DNA from: Stakelama sediminis | Lineage (GTDB): Bacteria > Pseudomonadota > Alphaproteobacteria > Sphingomonadales > Sphingomonadaceae | DNA: 64,000 nucleotides | Assembly (NCBI RefSeq): GCF_014199335.1 | Contig: NZ_JACIJI010000002.1 | Location: 310,001 to 374,000, forward strand | Direction: 5' to 3' | Part shown: positions 54,430-63,483 of the stretch, piece by piece | Numbering within the stretch: position 1 is the stretch's first letter | Layout: each line of letters begins with the position of its first letter | Translations under genes and position numbers: made by a program | Notes under the pieces: model-generated | What the model was told of the DNA's origin: nothing | What the model saw: the letters and a program-made list of their open reading frames with translations, nothing else | The model's database searches: none

Positions 54430-57400
54430 GCGCCTGCCTCCGGTTCAGGGTTAGAAGGCGCTTCGTCGTGATGCAGTTTCTTCAGCATATCGCGCGTACC
54501 GCGACGGACCATTACGAAGAACAACGGGATATAGAAAACCGCCAGGATCGTCGCGGTCAGCATCCCGCCGATCACCGCCGTCCCGATTTCGATACGGCTA
54601 TTCGCACCGGCCCCCGTCGACAATGCCAGTGGCAGCACGCCGAAGATAAAGGCAAATGAGGTCATCAGAATCGGACGAAGCCGGATACGGGCAGCCTCCA
54701 GCGCGGCATCGATGACACGCTTGCCTTGCTTTTCAGCCTGTTCAGCAAATTCAATCATCAAAATGGCGTTCTTCGCTGCCAGTCCCATGGTCGTTAGCAG
54801 ACCGATCTGCATGTAAACGTCATTGTCGAGACCGCGCAGCGTCACGGCGAAAACCGCACCCACCAGACCAAGCGGAATGATCAGCAGTACCGCAACCGGG
54901 ATCGACCAGCTTTCATAGAGCGCCGCAAGGCACAGGAACACCACCAGCAGCGACAGACCGTAGAGGAGCGGTGCCTGCCCGGACGACAGGCGCTCCTGAT
55001 ACGACAGGCCGGACCATGCAACCGAAGTGCCCGGAATTTTCGCGGCCAGGGATGCGATTTGCTGCATAGCCTGTCCGGAACTTACACCCGGTGCGGCCTG
55101 GCCTTGTATTTCATAGGAAGAAACCCCCTGAAAGCGCGAAAGCGTTACCGGGCTTTGCGTCCAGGAAGTCGTGGCGAACGAAGAGAACGGTGCCATCTGC
55201 CCGGTTGAGGACCGCACATACCATTTGTCGATATCGCTCGGCTTTTCACGAAATGGCGCATCGCCCTGCACATAGACGCGCTTGACCCTGCCGCGATCGA
55301 CAAAGTCGTTGACATAACGTCCGCCCCAGGCCGCCGAGAGGGTAGTGTTCACATCGCTGGAGGATAGGCCAAGCGCATGAAGCTTCTGCTGATCCAGTGA
55401 AACATGCAGAGTGGCTACATCGGGGAGTTCACTGGGGCGCACGGCGACCAGCTTCGGATCCTGCATCGCCATACCGAGCAACTTGTCGCGGGCCGCCTCA
55501 AACTGCGCCTGCGACAGCCCGCCGGTATTTTGCAGCTCCATGGTGAAACCGTTTGACTGGCCAAGGCCACGGATCGCGGGGGGGACCAATGCGAAAACCT
55601 GTGCATCGCGATAGCCGCTGAGCGCCTTCGCCAGGCGTTGTGTAATGGCGTTGGCGCTGTTCTTTTCACCCTTGCGTTGCGACCAGTCCTTCAGCGCTAC
55701 AAACCCGGCACCTGTATTCTGTCCGCCCGGCGCACCCGCGCCACCGATACCGCTGACTGTGAACACGGTTTTCACGTTATTCTTCTCATGGTTGAGAAGA
55801 TAATTCTCGATCGCTTTCTGAATGACGATGGAGCGCGACTGTGTAGCACCCGGCGGAAGCCGGAACTGCACGATGGCGCTACCCTGATCTTCTGTAGGCA
55901 AAAAGCTCGTCGGAAGCCGGAAGAAAAGCAGGGCGAGCAGAGCAACGATGAGCAGATAAATCAGCAGGAATGCCCATTTGCGATTCACGATAGTCTGCAC
56001 GCCATTTTGATAGCGTGCGCTCATGCTGTCGAAACCATGATTGAAGCGGTCTCTCGCGCTGGCAACTCGGGAACTGGCACGGGGGAAACGTCGGGACAGC
56101 CAACTGCTTTCGCCCTGCGCACGTTGCTTGAGCAGCGTGGCGGTCAATGCAGGGCTGAGGATCAATGCGACCAGGACGGAAAGCGCCATTGCAGTGATAA
56201 TCGTCAGCGAAAACTGCTTGTAGATGACCCCTGTTGAACCGCCGAAAAACGCCATCGGCAAGAAAACGGCCGACAATACCAGCGCAATCGCGATCAACGC
56301 GGTCTGGATTTCCTTCATCGACTCAATCGTTGCCTGGCGCGGCGTCATATCGGGGTTTTCTTCGAGCAGGCGCTCGACATTCTCCACGACGACGATCGCG
56401 TCATCGACCAATAGCCCGATGGCAAGCACCAGCCCGAACAACGTCAATGTATTGATGGAAAATCCAACAATCGCAAAAACGCCGAACGTTCCCAGCAAGA
56501 CCACCGGCACCGCAATGGTAGGAATGAGTGTCGCCCGCCAGCGCTGAAGAAATACGAACATCACGATCACCACAAGAATGATCGCTTCGATCAGCGTTTT
56601 TACGACTTCATCGACCGACAATTTAATGAACGCGGTTGTGTCGAAGGGGAAAGTATATTCCAGTCCCTCAGGGAAATTCTTCGCTTCCTTCCGCACCTCT
56701 GCCTTAACGGCCTGAGCCGTAGACAGGGCATCGGCGCCCGGGGCGAGCGATATGGCGATACCGGCGCCGGGATGTCGATTGACGCGCGATAAAATGCCAT
56801 AGCTTTCGGACCCAAGCTCAACACGCGCAACATCGCTCAGGTGAACCACCGATCCATCGGACTGAGACTTAACGATAATATTGGCGAATTGCTTCGGTGT
56901 CTGAAGCCGGGACTGGGATGTCACTGTGGCATTCAGCATCTGGTCTGCCGGCATAGGCTGCCCACCGATTTCACCGGCGGCAACTTCGGTATTCTGCGCC
57001 TGAATGGCAGAAATGATGTCGCCGGGCATCAGCGAATAATTCGCCAGCTTTTCCGGGTTCAGCCAGATCCGCATCGCATATTGCGCACCGAAAACACGGG
57101 TGTCGCCGACGCCGGGAACCCGTCCCAACGGATCCTGAAGGTTGCTGACGAGATAGTCCGAAACGTCCCGGTTCGTCATCTTGTCGTTCTTGTCGTAAAA
57201 TCCGACGATCAGCAGAAAGTCGGGGTTGGACTTCGTAACGGTCAACCCCTGTTGCTGAACCTGTTGCGGCAGACGTGACAGAGCCTGCTGAACCTTGTTC
57301 TGCACCTGGACCTGCGCGATGTCGGGGTCTGTTCCCTTCTTGAAGGTCGCAGTGATCGTCGCAGATCCCCGCGAATCCGAGCTCGAACTGAAGTATAAAA

Positions 57401-57626
57401 GGCCATCAATGCCCGTCAGTTGCTGCTCGATAATCTGCGTTACGCTGCTTTCCAGCGTTTCCGCCGACGCCCCCGGATAGGTTGCCCGGATGTTTACCTG
57501 CGGCGGCGCAACGTCGGGATATTGCTCGGTAGGCAGCGTCAGGATCGCACCGACGCCCGCAAGCATGATGATGATCGCGATGACCCAGGCAAAGATGGGT
57601 CGGTCGATAAATACGCGTGACAACAT
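54426..57626 (-). CDS. acrB: HAE1-family RND multidrug permease (AcrB-like)
   Basis: A 1066-residue proton-driven inner-membrane pump. Start MLSRVFIDRPIFAWVIAIII, porter motifs LPTEQYPDVAPPQVNIRATY and FPFDTTAFIKLSVDEVVKTL, proton-relay region GLVLAIGLLVDDAIVVVENV, and the C-terminal GLLTTMGLAAKNAILMIEFA are all typical of AcrB-type transporters with 12 helices. Operon adaptor-permease-outer membrane factor, with six bases between adaptor and permease. Confidence 0.96.
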   Translation of the reverse strand: MLSRVFIDRPIFAWVIAIIIMLAGVGAILTLPTEQYPDVAPPQVNIRATYPGASAETLESSVTQIIEQQLTGIDGLLYFSSSSDSRGSATITATFKKGTDPDIAQVQVQNKVQQALSRLPQQVQQQGLTVTKSNPDFLLIVGFYDKNDKMTNRDVSDYLVSNLQDPLGRVPGVGDTRVFGAQYAMRIWLNPEKLANYSLMPGDIISAIQAQNTEVAAGEIGGQPMPADQMLNATVTSQSRLQTPKQFANIIVKSQSDGSVVHLSDVARVELGSESYGILSRVNRHPGAGIAISLAPGADALSTAQAVKAEVRKEAKNFPEGLEYTFPFDTTAFIKLSVDEVVKTLIEAIILVVIVMFVFLQRWRATLIPTIAVPVVLLGTFGVFAIVGFSINTLTLFGLVLAIGLLVDDAIVVVENVERLLEENPDMTPRQATIESMKEIQTALIAIALVLSAVFLPMAFFGGSTGVIYKQFSLTIITAMALSVLVALILSPALTATLLKQRAQGESSWLSRRFPRASSRVASARDRFNHGFDSMSARYQNGVQTIVNRKWAFLLIYLLIVALLALLFFRLPTSFLPTEDQGSAIVQFRLPPGATQSRSIVIQKAIENYLLNHEKNNVKTVFTVSGIGGAGAPGGQNTGAGFVALKDWSQRKGEKNSANAITQRLAKALSGYRDAQVFALVPPAIRGLGQSNGFTMELQNTGGLSQAQFEAARDKLLGMAMQDPKLVAVRPSELPDVATLHVSLDQQKLHALGLSSSDVNTTLSAAWGGRYVNDFVDRGRVKRVYVQGDAPFREKPSDIDKWYVRSSTGQMAPFSSFATTSWTQSPVTLSRFQGVSSYEIQGQAAPGVSSGQAMQQIASLAAKIPGTSVAWSGLSYQERLSSGQAPLLYGLSLLVVFLCLAALYESWSIPVAVLLIIPLGLVGAVFAVTLRGLDNDVYMQIGLLTTMGLAAKNAILMIEFAEQAEKQGKRVIDAALEAARIRLRPILMTSFAFIFGVLPLALSTGAGANSRIEIGTAVIGGMLTATILAVFYIPLFFVMVRRGTRDMLKKLHHDEAPSNPEPEAGA

Positions 57627-57632
57627 GGCGGA

Positions 57633-58844
57633 TCAGCCCTCCGCCCCGGCGCCTTCGCCGTTCTTGCCGGAAGGTTGAGGCGGGGTTTGCGGGGCATTCT
57701 GCGGCACTGCCTTGATCGGTGCGCCATCCCTAATCTTGCCGGTTCCCTGCGTGATGACCTTGTCGCCGGGCTTGATGCCGCCGGTAACGACCCAATTGGA
57801 GCCGACCGCGCGGCTCGTCGTAATGGTCTTCAAGATGGCCTTGTTATTCGGCCCGACGACGAACAGGGTCGCATTCCCCTTGGGATCATGGGTAACTGCC
57901 TGCTGCGGAACAAGGATGGCGTCGGTGTCCACCGATTGCGCGAAACGCCCCGTTACGAACATGCCGGGAAGCAACATACCCTGTGGATTGGGGAAACGGG
58001 CACGCAGCGTTACCGTTCCTGTCGACTGATCGACGATCGATTCGGTAAACTCGACACGTCCCGTCATGCCGTAATCGCTGCCGTCGGGCAGTTTCAACTG
58101 AACGCTCGCCGTAGCCGGCATCACCCCGTTTTTGTCGAGCGATTGCCGCAGTTTCAGCAACGCATCCGCCGATTCCTGCATATCGACATAGACCGGATCG
58201 AGTTGCTGGATGGTGGCCAGTGCGTCGCTTTGGTTGGCGGTAACAAGCGCCCCGACGGTCGAATAGGACCGGCTGATCTTGCCGGTAATCGGAGCGGGAA
58301 CGGTCGTGAATCGCAAATTGATACGCGCGGTCTGCAATGCCGCACGGGCTTGCGCTACCGCTGCCTTTGCCTGATTTGCGGCTGCAACCGCATCCGTATA
58401 GTCCTGCTGACTGACGGCCTGAATCTTCGCCAGCGGCTTGTACCGGTCGGCTTTCGCCTGCGCGGCAGCGGAAGCGGCCACGGCGCTTTGTAAATTCGCC
58501 TGTGCCTGATTGACGGAAGCCTGATAGAGGCTGGGGTCGATCCGATAGAGCGGCTGACCAGCGCGGACGACCGAGCCTTCCTTGAATAGCCGCCGCTGAA
58601 TCACCCCGGAAACCTGTGGCCGAACCTGCGAAACCGAATAGGGGGAGATGCGCCCCGGAATATCGGTTTCGACCGGAACCGAACTGGCTTTTACAACGAC
58701 ATAGCCCACTGCAGTGGGAGCCGCCTGTTGCTGCTGCTTTTCGCTGCTGCCGCAGCTCGACAGCAACGTCAGGGCGAGCGGCATCATCAGCAGCATCGCA
58801 GTTCTGGACCGAGAAAGGCGTTGTGCAACGATCGGGGGGAGCAT
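57633..58844 (-). CDS. acrA: RND efflux periplasmic adaptor (AcrA-like)
   Basis: A 403-residue lipoprotein adaptor: signal ending LALTLLSSCGSSEKQ (lipobox), VPVETDIPGRISPYSVSQVR, the alpha-hairpin (AQANLQSAVAASAAAQAKAD) and a beta-barrel/MP domain (GTVTLRARFPNPQGMLLPGM). The frame extends to 59027, but ATG 58844 gives the sensible signal peptide; a later ATG in the same signal is also possible. First gene of the RND operon. No TetR-type regulator is adjacent. Confidence 0.92.
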   Translation of the reverse strand: MLPPIVAQRLSRSRTAMLLMMPLALTLLSSCGSSEKQQQQAAPTAVGYVVVKASSVPVETDIPGRISPYSVSQVRPQVSGVIQRRLFKEGSVVRAGQPLYRIDPSLYQASVNQAQANLQSAVAASAAAQAKADRYKPLAKIQAVSQQDYTDAVAAANQAKAAVAQARAALQTARINLRFTTVPAPITGKISRSYSTVGALVTANQSDALATIQQLDPVYVDMQESADALLKLRQSLDKNGVMPATASVQLKLPDGSDYGMTGRVEFTESIVDQSTGTVTLRARFPNPQGMLLPGMFVTGRFAQSVDTDAILVPQQAVTHDPKGNATLFVVGPNNKAILKTITTSRAVGSNWVVTGGIKPGDKVITQGTGKIRDGAPIKAVPQNAPQTPPQPSGKNGEGAGAEG

Positions 58845-59098
58845 GTCGTGCAAATCTGTATTCCCTTTAGCATCCACGGGAGGATGGAGTGGCTGAAGTC
58901 GCGAATTGCCCAGCAATCTTAAGCTGGAATTATCGGTCCGATAGCAATGGTGCGGCACAGCATCCCGGCCCGAGTAATACAATACGCGGGTGTTCACAAT
59001 CTCTCTTTTTCTAAAAACCCTGCACAATGCCGAGGGGGCTTGGCGTCGACCTCAACTCGCGGCTATCCAGCGCATATAATTTTCGGAGAGCCGGACCG

Positions 59099-59638
59099 AT
59101 GACCCGCTTTACGGTCAATAATCAACCTGTCGCCTATCATATGGACCCGGATACGCCCCTGTTGTGGGCTCTGCGCGACGCCAGCAATCTGACCGGCACC
59201 AAATATGGCTGCGGCACGGGGGATTGTGGCGCATGTACCGTGGAAATCGACGGCAGCGCCGTGCAATCCTGCCAGGTGACGATCGGCGCCATTGAAGGGG
59301 CGTTCGTGACCACCATTGAAGGACTGTCGCGTGACCGCAGTAATCCTCTGCAACAGGCGATGATTGCCAATAACGTTTCGCAATGCGGCTTTTGCATGCC
59401 CGGAATCATTATGGCAGCGTCGGTCCTGTTGAAAAACAACCCGTCCCCGGACGACAAGGATATCGAAAAAGCCATTACGAACCTGTGTCGTTGCGGTATT
59501 TATCCGCGCCTCACTGACGCGATAAAACGTGCGGGAGCCATTATGCGGGGCGACGAACGTATTGCGCCCTCAGCCAGGCCCGGCATTGATGCCTTCCAGG
59601 CAGCGAAAAGCGTCCCGGCACTTTCCGACAGGCAGTGA
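59099..59638 (+). CDS. orphan [2Fe-2S] subunit of a molybdenum hydroxylase (IorA/CoxS type)
   Basis: A 179-residue protein with both clusters of the xanthine-oxidase small-subunit family: plant-type CGCGTGDCGACTVEIDG with a later Cys (QSCQV), then CGFCMPG and NLCRCGIYPR. Such subunits pass electrons from a Mo-cofactor large subunit that oxidises aldehydes or N-heterocycles. No large subunit lies beside it here, which is unusual. ATG 59099 has TCGGAGAG upstream and TATAAT at 59076-59081. Confidence 0.9.
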   Translation: MTRFTVNNQPVAYHMDPDTPLLWALRDASNLTGTKYGCGTGDCGACTVEIDGSAVQSCQVTIGAIEGAFVTTIEGLSRDRSNPLQQAMIANNVSQCGFCMPGIIMAASVLLKNNPSPDDKDIEKAITNLCRCGIYPRLTDAIKRAGAIMRGDERIAPSARPGIDAFQAAKSVPALSDRQ

Positions 59639-59741
59639 TCCTGACGCTATGCTTTCAACGTAATTCAGCCACTGCTCATCCAGCCTGTGCTTTATATGTT
59701 CCCATAGGCGGCAGTCTGGAGCCGCGATGGAGGGAAACAGG

Positions 59742-60626
59742 ATGACCCGGAATTTTATATTGGCGCTGGCGGCTGCGACCATGCTGATGCCGGTTTCGGC
59801 AATCGCTAAGGATCGCCAGGACAATCGGCGTGATGCACGGTCGGAGCAGCGTCGTGACGCACACCGCAATACGGAACGTGCTCGGGAAAGGGTGCAGCGG
59901 GACGTCCAGCGTTCGCAGCGCACGAATGATTATGCGGTTGCCAGGCAACGGACAATCAACAACGCCGAAGTCCGGCGGGAGCAGCGTTTTCGTTCTCCGC
60001 AGGTTAATCGGGAACAGCCGCAATCGCGCCCGGACATGCGCGCGAATATTCAGCGTTCCGATCGTAGCTGGCAATCGCGCGATGGCGACCACAATCGTGG
60101 TGACCGCCGTGACGGGACCGATCACCGGACGGGAAATCGCGATACGAACCGCGACACGCAACGCGACTGGCGTCAGGACCGCCAACGGGACAATCGTCAG
60201 GATGCCCGGCGAGATGATCGCAGCGACTGGAGGCGCGATCAGCGCCGCTGGCAGGATGACCGGGCCGACTGGCGCGACAATGGGCGGCAATGGCAGCGCT
60301 ATGACAACCGTCGTGGCTGGAATAACGACTGGCGCCGCGACCGGCGCTATGACTGGCGCGACTATCGCGCGGAAAATCGCCGCTTATACCGGCTTCCGCG
60401 TTATTATGCCCCGCGGGGATATGATTATGGCTATCGCCGGTTCTCCATTGGGGTGACGATCGGATCATGGTTCTACGGATCCAGCTACTGGATCAGCGAC
60501 CCCTGGGCCTATCGTCTGCCGCCCGCCTATGGGCCGTATCGCTGGGTGCGCTACTATAACGATGCGCTGCTGGTCGATGTTCGCAGTGGCTATGTCGTCG
60601 ATGTCGTGTACGACATCTTCTGGTAA
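59742..60626 (+). CDS. Arg/Asp-rich exported RcnB-like protein
   Basis: A 294-residue protein: Sec signal MTRNFILALAAATMLMPVSA, a long hydrophilic region very rich in Arg/Asp/Gln (RDGTDHRTGNRDTNRDTQRD; WRQDRQRDNRQDARRDD), and a compact Tyr/Trp-rich C-terminal domain (YWISDPWAYRLPPAYGPYRW, then VDVRSGYVVDVVYDIFW) typical of the RcnB-type periplasmic proteins of sphingomonads. RcnB affects Ni/Co homeostasis in E. coli; here function is open. ATG 59742 is preceded by GGAGGGAAACAGG; ATG 59727 is a weaker alternative. Confidence 0.8.
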   Translation: MTRNFILALAAATMLMPVSAIAKDRQDNRRDARSEQRRDAHRNTERARERVQRDVQRSQRTNDYAVARQRTINNAEVRREQRFRSPQVNREQPQSRPDMRANIQRSDRSWQSRDGDHNRGDRRDGTDHRTGNRDTNRDTQRDWRQDRQRDNRQDARRDDRSDWRRDQRRWQDDRADWRDNGRQWQRYDNRRGWNNDWRRDRRYDWRDYRAENRRLYRLPRYYAPRGYDYGYRRFSIGVTIGSWFYGSSYWISDPWAYRLPPAYGPYRWVRYYNDALLVDVRSGYVVDVVYDIFW

Positions 60627-60713
60627 GTTCAGACGTCCGTTTGACGAGAGGCTTCGGCGAAAATCCGCCGGAGCCTCTTGCATTTGACGAAACAGGCGGC
60701 AGATTGCGCGGCT

Positions 60714-61400
60714 GTGAGTATCTTTACCCGTCCCGCCCGCCGTACCGGTTCCGCCTCGGCTGTGCGCAAACGTATCGGAGAGAGCGTTGCGCAGCGTCTG
60801 GAATCCAATCCCGCCATCAAGAAGGCGCAGATCACCTCTGCGCAGGTATATTATTACAAAGACTATCTGAGCGCCCGCGATTGTGACCTGCTGGTACGGA
60901 CCATTGATGCGGGTCGGCGGCGCTCTACCTTGCTGTCGGATAGCAGCGACCCTAACTTTCGTACCAGCGACAGTTGCGACCTTGACCGCTGGTCGCCGGA
61001 AATCCGGCCGATTGACGAACGGATCTCCAGCCTGCTGGGCATTCCGCCTGAAAATGGGGAGACCCTTCAGGGACAACGCTATGCCCCGGGACAGCAGTTT
61101 CGCGCGCACCATGACTGGTTCAGCGAAGACCAGCCTTATTGGAAGGATATGAAGGAACAGGGCGGTCAGCGTACCTGGACCGCGATGATCTATCTCAACG
61201 ATGTTGAGGAAGGCGGCTCCACCTGGTTTCCCGAAGCCGGCATTCGCGTGAAGCCCAAAAAGGGCCTGTTGCTGATCTGGAATAATATGAAGCCGGACGG
61301 CAGCCCCAATCTTTCCACCCTGCATGAAGGGGTGGCGGTGGCGAAGGGCACCAAATATATCGTCACCAAATGGTTTCGTGAGGGCGCCTGGCTGCGCTAA
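60714..61400 (+). CDS. 2OG-Fe(II) oxygenase (prolyl 4-hydroxylase-like)
   Basis: About 228 residues of the P4Hc family. Iron ligands are HHDWF (HxD) and STLHEGVAV (distal His), with the 2-oxoglutarate-binding Lys in GTKYIVTKWFREG. The conserved STLLSDSSDPNFRTSDSCDL block is also present. It hydroxylates protein proline or another substrate in an iron- and oxygen-dependent manner; the target is not known. Start uncertain: GTG 60714 fits the usual short N-terminus, while TTG 60678 has GGAG upstream. Confidence 0.88.
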   Translation: MSIFTRPARRTGSASAVRKRIGESVAQRLESNPAIKKAQITSAQVYYYKDYLSARDCDLLVRTIDAGRRRSTLLSDSSDPNFRTSDSCDLDRWSPEIRPIDERISSLLGIPPENGETLQGQRYAPGQQFRAHHDWFSEDQPYWKDMKEQGGQRTWTAMIYLNDVEEGGSTWFPEAGIRVKPKKGLLLIWNNMKPDGSPNLSTLHEGVAVAKGTKYIVTKWFREGAWLR

Positions 61401-61409
61401 GCCTTCTTC

Positions 61410-63176
61410 ATGAAGGCAGCGGTTCTCAACATCACCGAATCGATACTTGGGCAGCGCTGGGCGTGGCGCGGGCTGTCGGCGGACGCGCGCGACCCGGGCT
61501 TCGCGCCCGATGATCTCGTAACGCAATTACTGCTGTCGCGTGGAGCACCGCGTGAGGAGCTTGAGGCGCATCGTTCGCCATCCATTCGGGGGTTCATGCC
61601 CGATCCGTCCGTGTTTCGCGACATGGACAAGGCTGCCGCGCGCATTGCCGACGCGGTTCAATCGGGCGAGTCCGTCACCGTCTTCGGCGATTACGATGTC
61701 GATGGCGCGACCTCCGCAGCACTGCTGATCCGGTTGCTGCGCGAACTGGAGCTGGAAGTCGGAGCCTATATCCCCGACCGGCTGATGGAGGGCTATGGCC
61801 CGTCCGGCGAGGCGCTGGTGCGGTTGAAGCAACAGGGGGCAGATCTGATCGTCACCGTCGATTGCGGTGCGCAGGCGTTCGAGGCGCTGGACATGGCGCG
61901 CGAGGCAGAAGTCGATGTGATTGTCGTCGATCACCACAAATGCGCCGCAACGCTGCCCGCCGCATGGGCGCTGGTAAATCCCAATCGTCTCGATGAAGGC
62001 GAGGGCAGGGCGCATGGGCACCTTGCGGCCGTGGGAGTTGCTTTCCTGCTTGCCGCAGCGATCGTCCGTGAACTGCGGGGGCGGGGCTATTTCGCGCAAC
62101 GTAAGGAACCCCGGCTGCTGGACCTGCTCGACCTGGTCGCGCTGGGCACGGTGGCCGATGTCGCCTCGCTGAAGGGGCTGAACCGCGCCTTTGTCGCGCA
62201 GGGGCTGAAGGTCATGGCGCAGCGACGCAATATCGGCATGAATGCGCTGATCGAGGCATCTCGGCTGACGCGGGCACCGACCGCCAGTGATCTCGGCTTT
62301 GCGCTGGGACCGCGCATCAATGCGGGAGGGCGTGTCGGCCGTTCCGATCTCGGCGTGCGTTTGCTGACCACGCGCGATGCGGACGAGGCGCGCGCCATCG
62401 CCGCCGAACTCGACCAATTGAACGAGGAGCGCCGCTCGATCGAGGCGATGGTACAGGAATCAGCCGAAGGGCTTTATGTGCGCGATGCCGGACGGGCGGT
62501 GGCCGTGGTAGCCGGACAGGGGTGGCACGCGGGGGTAATCGGCATTGTCGCAGGGCGTTTGAAAGAGAAGTTCGGACGTCCGTCCATTGTCATCGCGTTG
62601 GATGAAAACGGCGTAGGAAAGGGGTCCGGGCGGTCAATCCCCGGTGTCGACCTGGGCGCTGCGGTACTTGCCGCCAAGGATAGCGGCCTGCTGATCGCGG
62701 GTGGCGGTCATGCAATGGCTGCCGGCATTACCATTGCGGCCGATCGTATCGAGGAATTTTCCGCCTTTCTCGACCAGTGGCTCGCAGATGCCGTCGAGCG
62801 CTCCATGGCAGAGCGCGCCCTGCTGCTTGACGCGGTACTCGCTCCCGGCGGGGTAAACCCGATGCTGGTCGAGGCGCTGGAAAGTGGCGGCCCCTATGGG
62901 ATGGGCTGGCCAGGTCCACGGGTTGCGGCAGGACCGGTACGAGTCATCAGGGCGGATGTCGTCGGTGCCGACCATGTGCGCGCAATCGTGTCGGGCGATG
63001 ATGGTCGCAGTCTGAAAGCAATGGCGTTTCGACACGCGGAAAGTCCTCTCGGGCTGGCGCTGCTCGGTGCGCCGAAGCACCGCCGTTTGTGGCTGGCAGG
63101 ACGGGCAAAGCTCGACGATTGGGGCGCTCGTCCCGCGGCGGAACTGCATGTCGATGATGCCGCCTGGGTCGATTGA
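61410..63176 (+). CDS. recJ: single-stranded-DNA-specific exonuclease RecJ
   Basis: A 588-residue 5'-3' ssDNA exonuclease used in recombination and base-excision/mismatch repair. DHH motifs FGDYDVDGATSA (about residue 92) and VDHHKC (about 173) and the DHHA1 motif GGGHAMAAG (about 431) are present, with the C-terminal OB domain following. It starts nine bases after the oxygenase stop. Confidence 0.95.
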   Translation: MKAAVLNITESILGQRWAWRGLSADARDPGFAPDDLVTQLLLSRGAPREELEAHRSPSIRGFMPDPSVFRDMDKAAARIADAVQSGESVTVFGDYDVDGATSAALLIRLLRELELEVGAYIPDRLMEGYGPSGEALVRLKQQGADLIVTVDCGAQAFEALDMAREAEVDVIVVDHHKCAATLPAAWALVNPNRLDEGEGRAHGHLAAVGVAFLLAAAIVRELRGRGYFAQRKEPRLLDLLDLVALGTVADVASLKGLNRAFVAQGLKVMAQRRNIGMNALIEASRLTRAPTASDLGFALGPRINAGGRVGRSDLGVRLLTTRDADEARAIAAELDQLNEERRSIEAMVQESAEGLYVRDAGRAVAVVAGQGWHAGVIGIVAGRLKEKFGRPSIVIALDENGVGKGSGRSIPGVDLGAAVLAAKDSGLLIAGGGHAMAAGITIAADRIEEFSAFLDQWLADAVERSMAERALLLDAVLAPGGVNPMLVEALESGGPYGMGWPGPRVAAGPVRVIRADVVGADHVRAIVSGDDGRSLKAMAFRHAESPLGLALLGAPKHRRLWLAGRAKLDDWGARPAAELHVDDAAWVD

Positions 63177-63258
63177 GGCGGCAATGGTATTTTTATTACG
63201 TTCAGTGCTTGACCCCGGCGTCGCATTTATCTAGGTCGCCGCTTCCACGCTTCGGCAT

Positions 63259-63334
63259 GGCCCCTTCGTCTAGCGGTCTAGGACGCGGCCCTTTCACGGC
63301 TGAAACACGGGTTCGATTCCCGTAGGGGTCACCA
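63259..63334 (+). tRNA. tRNA-Glu (TTC)
   Basis: GGCCCCTTCGTCTAGCGGTC begins the gene. Anticodon stem CGGCC/GGCTG closes loop CTTTCAC, anticodon TTC. T-arm CGGGTTCGATTCCCG and encoded CCA. TTGACC at 63209-63214 is a candidate -35. Its sequence, including the 3' 16-bp attachment core, parallels tRNA-Glu(CTC) at 45330-45405. Confidence 0.96.
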
Positions 63335-63483
63335 TCGTCAAGCCGGAATCGCCGGAATTCTTGGTTTTTTTGACGATCCGGTGGAAACCACGCCCACATT
63401 TCGTCCCACACAATGTGCCGGCTTTGATGAGCCGTTGTAAGAGGCCATGAGCGATTCAGTGCCAGTCTTAAGGCGATGAGTTA
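63335..63483. repeat. second copy of the tRNA-Glu island arm
   Basis: A 149-bp segment almost identical to 45182-45329 but in inverted orientation. It includes CCCACATTTCGTCCCACAC (63393-63411), matching the motif near the integrase. It indicates that this tRNA-Glu also hosts, or hosted, a related element. Confidence 0.75.
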
